A DNA stretch of 64,000 nucleotides from Mimachlamys varia (GCA_947623455.1 OX392529.1:9672001-9736000), one strand, 5' to 3'; positions 15,901 to 32,400 are shown, counted from the stretch's first letter. The notes: a model not told the origin generated them from the sequence alone. Numbers and translations: made by a program.

Positions 15901-18900
15901 TACTGATTGTGTATGTATAAGGTATTAACAAGGCTCCACACATAGAATATAGATAATGATTGTGTATGTATAAGGCTCCACACATAGAATATAGATAATG
16001 ATTGTGTATGTATAAGGTATTAACAAGGCTCCACACATAGAATATAGATACTGATTGTGTATGTATAAGGTATTAACAAGGCTCCACACATAGAATATAG
16101 ATACTGATTGTGTATGTATAAGATATTAACAAGGCTCCACACATAGAATATACATACTGATTGTGTATGTACATGTATAAGGTATTAACAAGGCTCCACA
16201 CATAGAATATAGATAATGATTGTGTATGTATAAGGCTCCACACATAGAATATAGATACTGATTGTGTATGTATAAGGTATTAACAAGGCTCCACACATAG
16301 AATATAGATAATGATTGTGTATGTATCAGGTATTAACAAGGCTCCACGTATAGAATATAGATAATGATTGTGTATGTATTGGGTATTAACAAGGCTCCAC
16401 ACATAGAATATAGATACTGATTGTGTATGTATAAGGTATTAACAAGGCTCCACACATAGAATATAGATAATGATTGTGTATGTATAAGGCTCCACACATA
16501 GAATATAGATACTGATTGTGTATGTATAAGGTTTTAACAAGGCTCCACACATAGAATATAGATACTGATTGTGTATGTACAAGGTATTAACAAGGCTCCA
16601 CACATAGAATATAGATACTGATTGTGTATGTATAAGGTATTAACAAGGCTCCACACATAGAATATAGATAATGATTGTGTATGTATAAGGCTCCACACAT
16701 AGAATATAGATACTGATTGTGTATGTATAAGGTATTAACAAGGCTCCACACATAGAATATAGATACTGATTGTGTATGTATAAGGTATTAACAAGGCTCC
16801 ACACATAGAATATAGATACTGATTGTGTATGTATAAGATATTAACAAGGCTCCACACATAGAATATAAATACTGATTGTGTATGTACATGTATAAGGTAT
16901 TAACAAGGCTCCACACATAGAATATAGATAATGATTGTGTATGTATAAGGCTCCACACATAGAATATAGATACTGATTGTGTATGTATAAGGTATTAACA
17001 AGGCTCCACACATAGAATATAGATAATGATTGTGTATGTATCAGGTATTAACAAGGCTCCACGTATAGAATATAGATAATGATTGTGTATGTATTGGGTA
17101 TTAACAAGGCTCCACACATAGAATATAGATACTGATTGTGTATGTATAAGGTATTAACAAGGCTCCACACATAGAATATAGATAATGATTGTGTATGTAT
17201 AAGGTATTAACAAGGCTACACACATAGAATATAGATAATGATTGTGTATGTATAAGGTATTAACAAGGTTCCACACATAGAATATAGATAATGATTGTGT
17301 ATGTATAAGGCTCCACACATAGAATATAGATACTTATTGTGTATGTATAAGGTATTACAAGGCTCCACATATAGAATATAGATAATGATTGTGTATGTAT
17401 AAGGTATTAGCAAGGCTCCACACATAGAATATAGATACTGATTGTGTATGTATAAGGCTCCACACATAGAATATAGATACTGATTGTGTATGTATAAGGC
17501 TCCACACATAGAATATAGATACTGATTGTGTATGTATAAGGTATTAACAAGGCTCCACACATAGAATATAGCTACTGATTGTGTATGTATAAGGTATTAA
17601 CAAGGCTCCACACATAGAATATAGATAATGATTGTGTATTAACAAGGCTCCACACATAGAATATAGATAATGATTGTGTATGTATAAGGTATTAACAAGG
17701 CTCCACACATAGAATATAGATACTGATTGTGTATGTATAAGGCTCCAAACATAGAATATAGTTACTGATTGTGTATGTATAAGGCTCCACACATAGAATA
17801 TAGATAATGATTGTGTATGTATAAGGTATTAACAAGGCTCCACACATAGAATATAGATACTGATTGTGTATGTATAAGGCTCCACACATAGAATATAGAT
17901 ACTGATTGTGTATGTATTGGGTATTAACAAGGCTCCACGTATAGAATATAGATAATGATTGTGTATGTATAAGGTATTAACAAGGCTCCACACATAGAAT
18001 ATAGATAATGATTGTGTATGTATAAGGCTCCACACAGAATATAGATACTGATTGTGTATGTATTGGGTATTAACAAGGCTCCACACATTGAATATAGATA
18101 CTGATTGTGTATGTATAAGGTATTAACAAGGCTCCACACATAGAATATAGATACTGATTGTGTATGTATAAGGTATTAACAAGGCTCCACACATAGAATA
18201 TAGATACTGATTGTGTATGTATAAGGTATTAACAAGGCTCCACACATAGAATATAGATACTGATTGTGTATGTATAAGGTATTAACAAGGCTCCACACAT
18301 GGAATATAGATACTGATTGTGTATGTATTGGGTATTAACAAGGCTCCACACATAGAATATAGATACTGATTGTGTATGTATAAGGTTTTAACAAGGCTCA
18401 ACACATAGAATATAGATAATGATTGTGTATGTATAAGGTATTAACAAGGCTCCACGTATAGAATATAGATAATGATTGTGTATGTATAAGGTAATAACAA
18501 GGCTCCACACATAGAATATAGATACTGATTGTGTATGTATAAGGTATTAACAAGGCTCCACACATAGAATATAGATACTGATTGTGTATGTATAAGGTAT
18601 TAACAAGGCTCCACACATAGAATATAGATACTGATTGTGTATGTATAAGGCTCCACACATAGAATATAGATACTGATTGTGTATGTATAAGGTTTTAACA
18701 AGGCTCCACGCATAGAATATAGATACTGATTGTGTATGTATAAGGTATTAACAGGGCTCCACATATAGAATATAGATACTGATTGTGTATGTATAAGGTA
18801 TTAACAAGGCTCCACACATAGAATATAGATACTGATTGTGTATGTACAAGGTATTAACAAGGCTCCACACATAGAATATAGATACTGATTGTGTATGTAT

Positions 18901-19150
18901 AAGGTATTAACAAGGCTCCACACATAGAATATAGATAATGATTGTGTATGTATAAGGCTCCACACATAGAATATAGATACTGATTGTGTATGTATAAGGT
19001 ATTAACAAGGCTCCACACATAGAATATAGATACTGATTGTGTATGTATAAGGCATTAACAAGGCTCCACACATAGAATATAGATACTGATTGTGTATGTA
19101 TAAGATATTAACAAGGCTCCACACATAGAATATAAATACTGATTGTGTAT
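9923..19150. repeat. B-type satellite block, copy 1
   Basis: This 9.2-kb stretch of the 53/42-bp array recurs about 18 kb downstream. Offsets read from rare variants are 18,076 bp at 9,923, 10,921, the GTGTTTGTATAAG monomer at 11,596 and the AGAAAATG monomer at 11,691. They become 18,065 near 14 kb after an 11-bp loss in the second copy, 17,915 near 17.2-18.4 kb, and 17,968 from about 18.6 kb to the GGCATTAAC monomer at 19,051. The block is marked by monomers with a 6-bp GTACAT insertion at about 10,941, 11,656, 12,943, 13,658, 16,170 and 16,885. Identity breaks near 19,150, where A-type monomers resume. Confidence 0.75.
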
Positions 19151-19796
19151 GTATAAGGTTTTAACAAGGCTCCACACATAGAATATAGATAATGATTGTG
19201 TATGTATAAGGTTTTAACAAGGCTCCACACATAGAATATAAATAATGATTGTGTATGTATAAGGTATTAACAAGGCTCCACACATAGAATATAGATACTG
19301 ATTGTATATGTATAAGGTATTAACAAGGCTCCACACATAGAATATAGATACTGATTGTGTATGTATTGGGTATTAACAAGGCTCCACACATAGAATATAG
19401 ATACTGATTGTGTATGTATAAGGTTTTAACAAGGCTCAACACATAGAATATAGATAATGATTGTGTATGTATAAGGTATTAACAAGGCTCCACACATAGA
19501 ATATAGATAATGATTGTGTATGTATAAGGTATTAACAAGGCTTCACGTATAGAATATAGATACTGATTGTGTATGTATAAGGTAATAACAAGGCTCCACA
19601 CATAGAATATAGATAATGATTGTGTATGTATAAGGTATTAACAAGGCTCCACACATAGAATATAGATACTGATTGTGTATGTATAAGGTATTAACAAGGC
19701 TCCACGCATAGAATATAGATACTGATTGTGTATGTATAAGGTATTAACAAGGCTCCACGCATAGAATATAGATACTGATTGTGTATGTATTGGGTA
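19151..19796. repeat. A-type satellite segment leading into the triple repeat
   Basis: These 53-bp monomers follow the A-type order seen near 260, 3,930 and 7,890, including the AAATAATG monomer near 19,229, GTATTGGG near 19,367 and the CTTCACGTATAG monomer near 19,540. No other sequence is present. Confidence 0.6.
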
Positions 19797-22700
19797 TTAA
19801 CAAGGCTCCACACATAGAATATAGATACTGATTGTGTATGTATAAGGTATTAACAAGGCTCCACACATAGAATATAGATAATGATTGTGTATGTATAAGG
19901 TATTAACAAGGCTCCACACATAGAATATAGATAATGATTGTGTATGTATAAGGTAATAACAAGGCTCCACACATAGAATATAGATACTGATTGTGTATGT
20001 ATAAGGTATTAACAAGGCTCCACACATAGAATATAGATACTGATTGTGTATGTATAAGGTATTAACAAGGCTCCACACATAGAATATAGATACTGATTGT
20101 GTATGTATAAGGCTCCACACATAGAATATAGATACTGATTGTGTATGTATAAGGTATTAACAAGGCTCCACCCATAGAATATAGATAATGATTGTGTATG
20201 TATAAGGTTTTAACAAGGCTCCACGTATAGAATATAGATAATGATTGTGTATGTATAAAGTTTTAACAAGGCTCCACGCATAGAATATAGATACTGATTG
20301 TGTATGTATAAGGTATTAACAAGGCTCCACACATAGAATATAGATACTGATTGTGTATGTATAAGGTATTAACAAGGCTCCACGCATAGAATATAGATAC
20401 TGATTGTGTATGTATAAGGTTTTAACAAGGCTCCACACATAGAATATAGATACTGATTGTGTGTGTACAAGGTATTAACAAGGCTCCACACATAGAATAT
20501 AGATACTGATTGTGTATGTATAAGGTATTAACAAGGCTCCACACATAGAATATAGATAATGATTGTGTATGTATAAGGCTCCACACATAGAATATAGATA
20601 CTGATTGTGTATGTATAAGGTATTAACAAGGCTCCACACATAGAATATAGATACTGATTGTGTATGTATAAGGTATTAACAAGGCTCCACGCATAGAATA
20701 TAGATACTGATTGTGTATTATAAGGTTTTAACAAGGCTCCACACATAGAATATAGATACTGATTGTGTATGTACAAGGTATTAACAAGGCTCCACACATA
20801 GAATATAGATACTGATTGTGTATGTATAAGGTATTAACAAGGCTCCACACATAGAATATAGATAATGATTGTGTATTATAAGGCTCCACACATAGAATAT
20901 AGATACTGATTGTGTATGTATAAGGTTTTAACAAGGCTCCACACATAGAATATAGATACTGATTGTGTATGTACAAGGTATTAACAAGGCTCCACACATA
21001 GAATATAGATACTGATTGTGTATGTATAAGGTATTAACAAGGCTCCACACATAGAATATAGATACTGATTGTGTATGTATAAGGCTCCACACATAGAATA
21101 TAGATACTGATTGTGTATGTATAAGGTATTAACAAGGCTCCACACATAGAATATAGATACTGATTGTGTATGTATAAGGTATTAACAAGACTCCACACAT
21201 AGAATATAGATACTGATTGTGTATGTATAAGGTTTTAACAAGGCTCCACGTATAGAATATAGATAATGATTGTGTATGTATAAGGTTTTAACAAGGCTCC
21301 ACGCATAGAATATAGATACTGATTGTGTATGTATAAGGTATTATCAAGGCTCCACACATAGAATATAGATACTGATTGTGTATGTATAAGGTATTAACAA
21401 GGCTCCACGCATAGAATATAGATACTGATTGTGTATGTATAAGGTTTTAACAAGGCTCCACACATAGAATATAGATACTGATTGTGTATGTATAAGGTAT
21501 TAACAAGGCTCCACGCATAGAATATAGATACTGATTGTGTATGTATAAGGTTTTAACAAGACTCCACACATAGAATATAGATACTGATTGTGTATGTATA
21601 AGGTTTTAACAAGGCTCCACGTATAGAATATAGATAATGATTGTGTATGTATAAGGTTTTAACAAGGCTCCACGCATAGAATATAGATACTGATTGTGTA
21701 TGTATAAGGTATTAACAAGGCTCCACACATAGAATATAGATACTGATTGTGTATGTATAAGGTATTAACAAGGCTCCACGCATAGAATATAGATACTGAT
21801 TGTGTATGTATAAGGTTTGAACAAGGCTCCACACATAGAATATAGATACTGATTGTGTGTGTACAAGGTATTAACAAGGCTCCACACATAGAATATAGAT
21901 ACTGATTGTGTATGTATAAGGTATTAACAAGGCTCCACACATAGAATATAGATAATGATTGTGTATGTATAAGGCTCCACACATAGAATATAGATACTGA
22001 TTGTGTATGTATAAGGTATTAACAAGGCTTCACACATAGAATATAGATACTGATTGTGTATGTATAAGGTATTAACAAGGCTCCACGCATAGAATATAGA
22101 TACTGATTGTGTATGTATAAGGTTTTAACAAGGCTCCACACATAGAATATAGATACTGATTGTGTATGTACAAGGTATTAACAAGGCTCCACACATAGAA
22201 TATAGATACTGATTGTGTATGTATAAGGTATTAACAAGGCTCCACACATAGAATATAGATAATGATTGTGTATGTATAAGGCTCCACACATAGAATATAG
22301 ATACTGATTGTGTATGTATAAGGTTTTAACAAGGCTCCACACATAGAATATAGATACTGATTGTGTATGTACAAGGTATTAACAAGGCTCCACACATAGA
22401 ATATAGATACTGATTGTGTATGTATAAGGTATTAACAAGGCTCCACACATAGAATATAGATAATGATTGTGTATGTATAAGGCTCCACACATAGAATATA
22501 GATACTGATTGTGTATGTATAAGGTATTAACAAGGCTCCACACATAGAATATAGATACTGATTGTGTATGTATAAGGTATTAACAAGGCTCCACACATAG
22601 AATATAGATACTGATTGTGTATGTATAAGATATTAACAAGGCTCCACACATAGAATATACATACTGATTGTGTATGTACATGTATAAGGTATTAACAAGG

Positions 22701-23093
22701 CTCCACACATAGAATATAGATAATGATTGTGTATGTATAAGGCTCCACACATAGAATATAGATACTGAGTGTGTATGTATAAGGTATTAACAAGGCTCCA
22801 CACATAGAATATAGATAATGATTGTGTATGTATCAGGTATTAACAAGGCTCCACGTATAGAATATAGATAATGATTGTGTATGTATTGGGTATTAACAAG
22901 GCTCCACACATAGAATATAGATACTGATTGTGTATGTATAAGGTATTAACAAGGCTCCACACATAGAATATAGATAATGATTGTGTATGTATAAGGCTCC
23001 ACACATAGAATATAGATACTGATTGTGTATGTATAAGGTTTTAACAAGGCTCCACACATAGAATATAGATACTGATTGTGTATGTACAAGGTA
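19797..23093. repeat. Mixed A/B higher-order unit, copy 1 (3,297 bp)
   Basis: First of three tandem units. It joins an A-type part (to about 22,140) to a B-type part with the GTACAT monomer at 22,677. Markers recur at +3,297 and at +6,340 bp: landmark blocks at 19,797, 20,528, 20,728 and 21,659 reappear at 23,094, 23,825, 24,025 and 24,956. The GATACTGAGTGTG monomer near 22,765 is diagnostic of the three copies. Confidence 0.8.
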
Positions 23094-26000
23094 TTAACAA
23101 GGCTCCACACATAGAATATAGATACTGATTGTGTATGTATAAGGTATTAACAAGGCTCCACACATAGAATATAGATAATGATTGTGTATGTATAAGGTAT
23201 TAACAAGGCTCCACACATAGAATATAGATAATGATTGTGTATGTATAAGGTAATAACAAGGCTCCACACATAGAATATAGATACTGATTGTGTATGTATA
23301 AGGTATTAACAAGGCTCCACACATAGAATATAGATACTGATTGTGTATGTATAAGGTATTAACAAGGCTCCACACATAGAATATAGATACTGATTGTGTA
23401 TGTATAAGGCTCCACACATAGAATATAGATACTGATTGTGTATGTATAAGGTATTAACAAGGCTCCACCCATAGAATATAGATAATGATTGTGTATGTAT
23501 AAGGTTTTAACAAGGCTCCACACATAGAATATAGATAATGATTGTGTATGTATAAGGTTTTAACAAGGCTCCACGCATAGAATATAGATACTGATTGTGT
23601 ATGTATAAGGTATTAACAAGGCTCCACACATAGAATATAGATACTGATTGTGTATGTATAAGGTATTAACAAGGCTCCACGCATAGAATATAGATACTGA
23701 TTGTGTATGTATAAGGTTTTAACAAGGCTCCACACATAGAATATAGATACTGATTGTGTGTGTACAAGGTATTAACAAGGCTCCACACATAGAATATAGA
23801 TACTGATTGTGTATGTATAAGGTATTAACAAGGCTCCACACATAGAATATAGATAATGATTGTGTATGTATAAGGCTCCACACATAGAATATAGATACTG
23901 ATTGTGTATGTATAAGGTATTAACAAGGCTCCACACATAGAATATAGATACTGATTGTGTATGTATAAGGTATTAACAAGGCTCCACGCATAGAATATAG
24001 ATACTGATTGTGTATTATAAGGTTTTAACAAGGCTCCACACATAGAATATAGATACTGATTGTGTATGTACAAGGTATTAACAAGGCTCCACACATAGAA
24101 TATAGATACTGATTGTGTATGTATAAGGTATTAACAAGGCTCCACACATAGAATATAGATAATGATTGTGTATTATAAGGCTCCACACATAGAATATAGA
24201 TACTGATTGTGTATGTATAAGGTTTTAACAAGGCTCCACACATAGAATATAGATACTGATTGTGTATGTACAAGGTATTAACAAGGCTCCACACATAGAA
24301 TATAGATACTGATTGTGTATGTATAAGGTATTAACAAGGCTCCACACATAGAATATAGATACTGATTGTGTATGTATAAGGCTCCACACATAGAATATAG
24401 ATACTGATTGTGTATGTATAAGGTATTAACAAGGCTCCACACATAGAATATAGATACTGATTGTGTATGTATAAGGTATTAACAAGACTCCACACATAGA
24501 ATATAGATACTGATTGTGTATGTATAAGGTTTTAACAAGGCTCCACGTATAGAATATAGATAATGATTGTGTATGTATAAGGTTTTAACAAGGCTCCACG
24601 CATAGAATATAGATACTGATTGTGTATGTATAAGGTATTATCAAGGCTCCACACATAGAATATAGATACTGATTGTGTATGTATAAGGTATTAACAAGGC
24701 TCCACGCATAGAATATAGATACTGATTGTGTATGTATAAGGTTTTAACAAGGCTCCACACATAGAATATAGATACTGATTGTGTATGTATAAGGTATTAA
24801 CAAGGCTCCACGCATAGAATATAGATACTGATTGTGTATGTATAAGGTTTTAACAAGACTCCACACATAGAATATAGATACTGATTGTGTATGTATAAGG
24901 TTTTAACAAGGCTCCACGTATAGAATATAGATAATGATTGTGTATGTATAAGGTTTTAACAAGGCTCCACGCATAGAATATAGATACTGATTGTGTATGT
25001 ATAAGGTATTAACAAGGCTCCACACATAGAATATAGATACTGATTGTGTATGTATAAGGTATTAACAAGGCTCCACGCATAGAATATAGATACTGATTGT
25101 GTATGTATAAGGTTTGAACAAGGCTCCACACATAGAATATAGATACTGATTGTGTGTGTACAAGGTATTAACAAGGCTCCACACATAGAATATAGATACT
25201 GATTGTGTATGTATAAGGTATTAACAAGGCTCCACACATAGAATATAGATAATGATTGTGTATGTATAAGGCTCCACACATAGAATATAGATACTGATTG
25301 TGTATGTATAAGGTATTAACAAGGCTTCACACATAGAATATAGATACTGATTGTGTATGTATAAGGTATTAACAAGGCTCCACGCATAGAATATAGATAC
25401 TGATTGTGTATGTATAAGGTTTTAACAAGGCTCCACACATAGAATATAGATACTGATTGTGTATGTACAAGGTATTAACAAGGCTCCACACATAGAATAT
25501 AGATAATGATTGTGTATGTATAAGGCTCCACACATAGAATATAGATACTGATTGTGTATGTATAAGGTATTAACAAGGCTCCACACATAGAATATAGATA
25601 CTGATTGTGTATGTATAAGGTATTAACAAGGCTCCACACATAGAATATAGATACTGATTGTGTATGTATAAGATATTAACAAGGCTCCACACATAGAATA
25701 TACATACTGATTGTGTATGTACATGTATAAGGTATTAACAAGGCTCCACACATAGAATATAGATAATGATTGTGTATGTATAAGGCTCCACACATAGAAT
25801 ATAGATACTGAGTGTGTATGTATAAGGTATTAACAAGGCTCCACACATAGAATATAGATAATGATTGTGTATGTATCAGGTATTAACAAGGCTCCACGTA
25901 TAGAATATAGATAATGATTGTGTATGTATTGGGTATTAACAAGGCTCCACACATAGAATATAGATACTGATTGTGTATGTATAAGGTATTAACAAGGCTC

Positions 26001-26136
26001 CACACATAGAATATAGATAATGATTGTGTATGTATAAGGCTCCACACATAGAATATAGATACTGATTGTGTATGTATAAGGTTTTAACAAGGCTCCACAC
26101 ATAGAATATAGATACTGATTGTGTATGTACAAGGTA
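23094..26136. repeat. Mixed A/B higher-order unit, copy 2 (3,043 bp)
   Basis: This is the second tandem unit. It is 254 bp shorter than copy 1, which equals exactly four 53-bp plus one 42-bp monomer, lost near 25,470. Downstream of the loss the offset to copy 1 falls from 3,297 to 3,043, and the offset to copy 3 rises from 3,043 to 3,297, so the deletion belongs to this copy alone. It carries GTACAT at 25,720 and GATACTGAGTGTG near 25,805. Confidence 0.8.
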
Positions 26137-29100
26137 TTAACAAGGCTCCACACATAGAATATAGATACTGATTGTGTATGTATAAGGTATTATGAAGGCT
26201 CCACACATAGAATATAGATAATGATTGTGTATGTATAAGGTATTAACAAGGCTCCACACATAGAATATAGATAATGATTGTGTATGTATAAGGTAATAAC
26301 AAGGCTCCACACATAGAATATAGATACTGATTGTGTATGTATAAGGTATTAACAAGGCTCCACACATAGAATATAGATACTGATTGTGTATGTATAAGGT
26401 ATTAACAAGGCTCCACACATAGAATATAGATACTGATTGTGTATGTATAAGGCTCCACACATAGAATATAGATACTGATTGTGTATGTATAAGGTATTAA
26501 CAAGGCTCCACCCATAGAATATAGATAATGATTGTGTATGTATAAGGTTTTAACAAGGCTCCACACATAGAATATAGATAATGATTGTGTATGTATAAGG
26601 TTTTAACAAGGCTCCACGCATAGAATATAGATACTGATTGTGTATGTATAAGGTATTAACAAGGCTCCACACATAGAATATAGATACTGATTGTGTATGT
26701 ATAAGGTATTAACAAGGCTCCACGCATAGAATATAGATACTGATTGTGTATGTATAAGGTTTTAACAAGGCTCCACACATAGAATATAGATACTGATTGT
26801 GTGTGTACAAGGTATTAACAAGGCTCCACACATAGAATATAGATACTGATTGTGTATGTATAAGGTATTAACAAGGCTCCACACATAGAATATAGATAAT
26901 GATTGTGTATGTATAAGGCTCCACACATAGAATATAGATACTGATTGTGTATGTATAAGGTATTAACAAGGCTCCACACATAGAATATAGATACTGATTG
27001 TGTATGTATAAGGTATTAACAAGGCTCCACGCATAGAATATAGATACTGATTGTGTATTATAAGGTTTTAACAAGGCTCCACACATAGAATATAGATACT
27101 GATTGTGTATGTACAAGGTATTAACAAGGCTCCACACATAGAATATAGATACTGATTGTGTATGTATAAGGTATTAACAAGGCTCCACACATAGAATATA
27201 GATAATGATTGTGTATTATAAGGCTCCACACATAGAATATAGATACTGATTGTGTATGTATAAGGTTTTAACAAGGCTCCACACATAGAATATAGATACT
27301 GATTGTGTATGTACAAGGTATTAACAAGGCTCCACACATAGAATATAGATACTGATTGTGTATGTATAAGGTATTAACAAGGCTCCACACATAGAATATA
27401 GATACTGATTGTGTATGTATAAGGCTCCACACATAGAATATAGATACTGATTGTGTATGTATAAGGTATTAACAAGGCTCCACACATAGAATATAGATAC
27501 TGATTGTGTATGTATAAGGTATTAACAAGACTCCACACATAGAATATAGATACTGATTGTGTATGTATAAGGTTTTAACAAGGCTCCACGTATAGAATAT
27601 AGATAATGATTGTGTATGTATAAGGTTTTAACAAGGCTCCACGCATAGAATATAGATACTGATTGTGTATGTATAAGGTATTATCAAGGCTCCACACATA
27701 GAATATAGATACTGATTGTGTATGTATAAGGTATTAACAAGGCTCCACGCATAGAATATAGATACTGATTGTGTATGTATAAGGTTTTAACAAGGCTCCA
27801 CACATAGAATATAGATACTGATTGTGTATGTATAAGGTATTAACAAGGCTCCACGCATAGAATATAGATACTGATTGTGTATGTATAAGGTTTTAACAAG
27901 ACTCCACACATAGAATATAGATACTGATTGTGTATGTATAAGGTTTTAACAAGGCTCCACGTATAGAATATAGATAATGATTGTGTATGTATAAGGTTTT
28001 AACAAGGCTCCACGCATAGAATATAGATACTGATTGTGTATGTATAAGGTATTAACAAGGCTCCACACATAGAATATAGATACTGATTGTGTATGTATAA
28101 GGTATTAACAAGGCTCCACGCATAGAATATAGATACTGATTGTGTATGTATAAGGTTTGAACAAGGCTCCACACATAGAATATAGATACTGATTGTGTGT
28201 GTACAAGGTATTAACAAGGCTCCACACATAGAATATAGATACTGATTGTGTATGTATAAGGTATTAACAAGGCTCCACACATAGAATATAGATAATGATT
28301 GTGTATGTATAAGGCTCCACACATAGAATATAGATACTGATTGTGTATGTATAAGGTATTAACAAGGCTTCACACATAGAATATAGATACTGATTGTGTA
28401 TGTATAAGGTATTAACAAGGCTCCACGCATAGAATATAGATACTGATTGTGTATGTATAAGGTTTTAACAAGGCTCCACACATAGAATATAGATACTGAT
28501 TGTGTATGTACAAGGTATTAACAAGGCTCCACACATAGAATATAGATACTGATTGTGTATGTATAAGGTATTAACAAGGCTCCACACATAGAATATAGAT
28601 AATGATTGTGTATGTATAAGGCTCCACACATAGAATATAGATACTGATTGTGTATGTATAAGGTTTTAACAAGGCTCCACACATAGAATATAGATACTGA
28701 TTGTGTATGTACAAGGTATTAACAAGGCTCCACACATAGAATATAGATACTGATTGTGTATGTATAAGGTATTAACAAGGCTCCACACATAGAATATAGA
28801 TAATGATTGTGTATGTATAAGGCTCCACACATAGAATATAGATACTGATTGTGTATGTATAAGGTATTAACAAGGCTCCACACATAGAATATAGATACTG
28901 ATTGTGTATGTATAAGGTATTAACAAGGCTCCACACATAGAATATAGATACTGATTGTGTATGTATAAGATATTAACAAGGCTCCACACATAGAATATAC
29001 ATACTGATTGTGTATGTACATGTATAAGGTATTAACAAGGCTCCACACATAGAATATAGATAATGATTGTGTATGTATAAGGCTCCACACATAGAATATA

Positions 29101-29433
29101 GATACTGAGTGTGTATGTATAAGGTATTAACAAGGCTCCACACATAGAATATAGATAATGATTGTGTATGTATCAGGTATTAACAAGGCTCCACGTATAG
29201 AATATAGATAATGATTGTGTATGTATTGGGTATTAACAAGGCTCCACACATAGAATATAGATACTGATTGTGTATGTATAAGGTATTAACAAGGCTCCAC
29301 ACATAGAATATAGATAATGATTGTGTATGTATAAGGCTCCACACATAGAATATAGATACTGATTGTGTATGTATAAGGTTTTAACAAGGCTCCACACATA
29401 GAATATAGATACTGATTGTGTATGTACAAGGTA
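26137..29433. repeat. Mixed A/B higher-order unit, copy 3
   Basis: The third unit lies at constant offset +6,340 from copy 1, checked for example at ATGTATAAGA 22,621 to 28,961. It has a private variant, GGTATTATGAAGG, near 26,187. It continues without a break into the second B-type block, so from 27,999 it also aligns with 9,923 onward. Both histories overlap here. Confidence 0.75.
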
Positions 29434-32400
29434 TTAACAAGGCTCCACACATAGAATATAGATACTGATTGTGTATGTATAAGGTATTAACAAGGCTCCA
29501 CACATAGAATATAGATAATGATTGTGTATGTATAAGGCTCCACACATAGAATATAGATACTGATTGTGTATGTATAAGGTATTAACAAGGCTCCACACAT
29601 AGAATATAGATACTGATTGTGTATGTATAAGGTATTAACAAGGCTCCACACATAGAATATAGATACTGATTGTGTTTGTATAAGATATTAACAAGGCTCC
29701 ACACATAGAATATAAATACTGATTGTGTATGTACATGTATAAGGTATTAACAAGGCTCCACACATAGAATATAGAAAATGATTGTGTATGTATAAGGCTC
29801 CACACATAGAATATAGATACTGATTGTGTATGTATAAGGTATTAACAAGGCTTCACACATAGAATATAGATACTGATTGTGTATGTATAAGGTATTAACA
29901 AGGCTCCACGCATAGAATATAGATACTGATTGTGTATGTATAAGGTTTTAACAAGGCTCCACACATAGAATATAGATACTGATTGTGTGTGTACAAGGTA
30001 TTAACAAGGCTCCACACATAGAATATAGATACTGATTGTGTATGTATAAGGTATTAACAAGGCTTCACACATAGAATATAGATAATGATTGTGTATGTAT
30101 AAGGTATTAACAAGGCTCCACGCATAGAATATAGATACTGATTGTGTATGTATAAGGTTTTAACAAGGCTCCACACATAGAATATAGATACTGATTGTGT
30201 GTGTACAAGGTATTAACAAGGCTCCACACATAGAATATAGATACTGATTGTGTATGTATAAGGTATTAACAAGGCTCCACACATAGAATATAGATAATGA
30301 TTGTGTATGTATAAGGCTCCACACATAGAATATAGATACTGATTGTGTATGTATAAGGTATTAACAAGGCTTCACACATAGAATATAGATACTGATTGTG
30401 TATGTATAAGGTATTAACAAGGCTCCACGCATAGAATATAGATACTGATTGTGTATGTATAAGGTTTTAACAAGGCTCCACACATAGAATATAGATACTG
30501 ATTGTGTATGTACAAGGTATTAACAAGGCTCCACACATAGAATATAGATACTGATTGTGTATGTATAAGGTATTAACAAGGCTCCACACATAGAATATAG
30601 ATAATGATTGTGTATGTATAAGGCTCCACACATAGAATATAGATACTGATTGTGTATGTATAAGGTTTTAACAAGGCTCCACACATAGAATATAGATACT
30701 GATTGTGTATGTACAAGGTATTAACAAGGCTCCACACATAGAATATAGATACTGATTGTGTATGTATAAGGTATTAACAAGGCTCCACACATAGAATATA
30801 GATAATGATTGTGTATGTATAAGGCTCCGCACATAGAATATAGATACTGATTGTGTATGTATAAGGTATTAACAAGGCTCCACACATAGAATATAGATAC
30901 TGATTGTGTATGTATAAGGTATTAACAAGGCTCCACACATAGAATATAGATACTGATTGTGTATGTATAAGATATTAACAAGGCTCCACACATAGAATAT
31001 ACATACTGATTGTGTATGTACATGTATAAGGTATTAACAAGGCTCCACACATAGAATATAGATAATGATTGTGTATGTATAAGGCTCCACACATAGAATA
31101 TAGATACTGATTGTGTATGTATAAGGTATTAACAAGGCTCCACACATAGAATATAGATAATGATTGTGTATGTATCAGGTATTAACAAGGCTCCACGTAT
31201 AGAATATAGATAATGATTGTGTATGTATTGGGTATTAACAAGGCTCCACACATAGAATATAGATACTGATTGTGTATGTATAAGGTATTAACAAGGCTCC
31301 ACACATAGAATATAGATAATGATTGTGTATGTATAAGGCTCCACACATAGAATATAGATACTGATTGTGTATGTATAAGGTTTTAACAAGGCTCCACACA
31401 TAGAATATAGATACTGATTGTGTATGTACAAGGTATTAACAAGGCTCCACACATAGAATATAGATACTGATTGTGTATGTATAAGGTATTAACAAGGCTC
31501 CACACATAGAATATAGATAATGATTGTGTATGTATAAGGCTCCACACATAGAATATAGATACTGATTGTGTATGTATAAGGTATTAACAAGGCTCCACAC
31601 ATAGAATATAGATACTGATTGTGTATGTATAAGGTATTAACAAGGCTCCACACATAGAATATAGATACTGATTGTGTATGTATAATGCTCCACACATAGA
31701 ATATAAATACTGATTGTGTATGTACATGTATAAGGTATTAACAAGGCTCCACACATAGAATATAGATAATGATTGTGTATGTATAAGGCTCCACACACAG
31801 AATATAGATACTGATTGTGTATGTATAAGGTATTAACAAGGCTCCACACATAGAATATAGATAATGATTGTGTATGTATCAGGTATTAACAAGGCTCCAC
31901 GTATAGAATATAGATAATGATTGTGTATGTATTGGGTATTAACAAGGCTCCACACATAGAATATAGATACTGATTGTGTATGTATAAGGTATTAACAAGG
32001 CTCCACACATAGAATATAGATAATGATTGTGTATGTATAAGGTATTAACAAGGCTTCACACATAGAATATAGATAATGATTGTGTATGTATAAGGTATTA
32101 ACAAGGTTCCACACATAGAATATAGATAATGATTGTGTATGTATAAGGCTCCACACATAGAATATAGATACTTATTGTGTATGTATAAGGTATTACAAGG
32201 CTCCACATATAGAATATAGATAATGATTGTGTATGTATAAGGTATTAGCAAGGCTCCACACATAGAATATAGATACTGATTGTGTATGTATAAGGCTCCA
32301 CACATAGAATATAGATACTGATTGTGTATGTATAAGGCTCCACACATAGAATATAGATACTGATTGTGTATGTATAAGGTATTAACAAGGCTCCACACAT

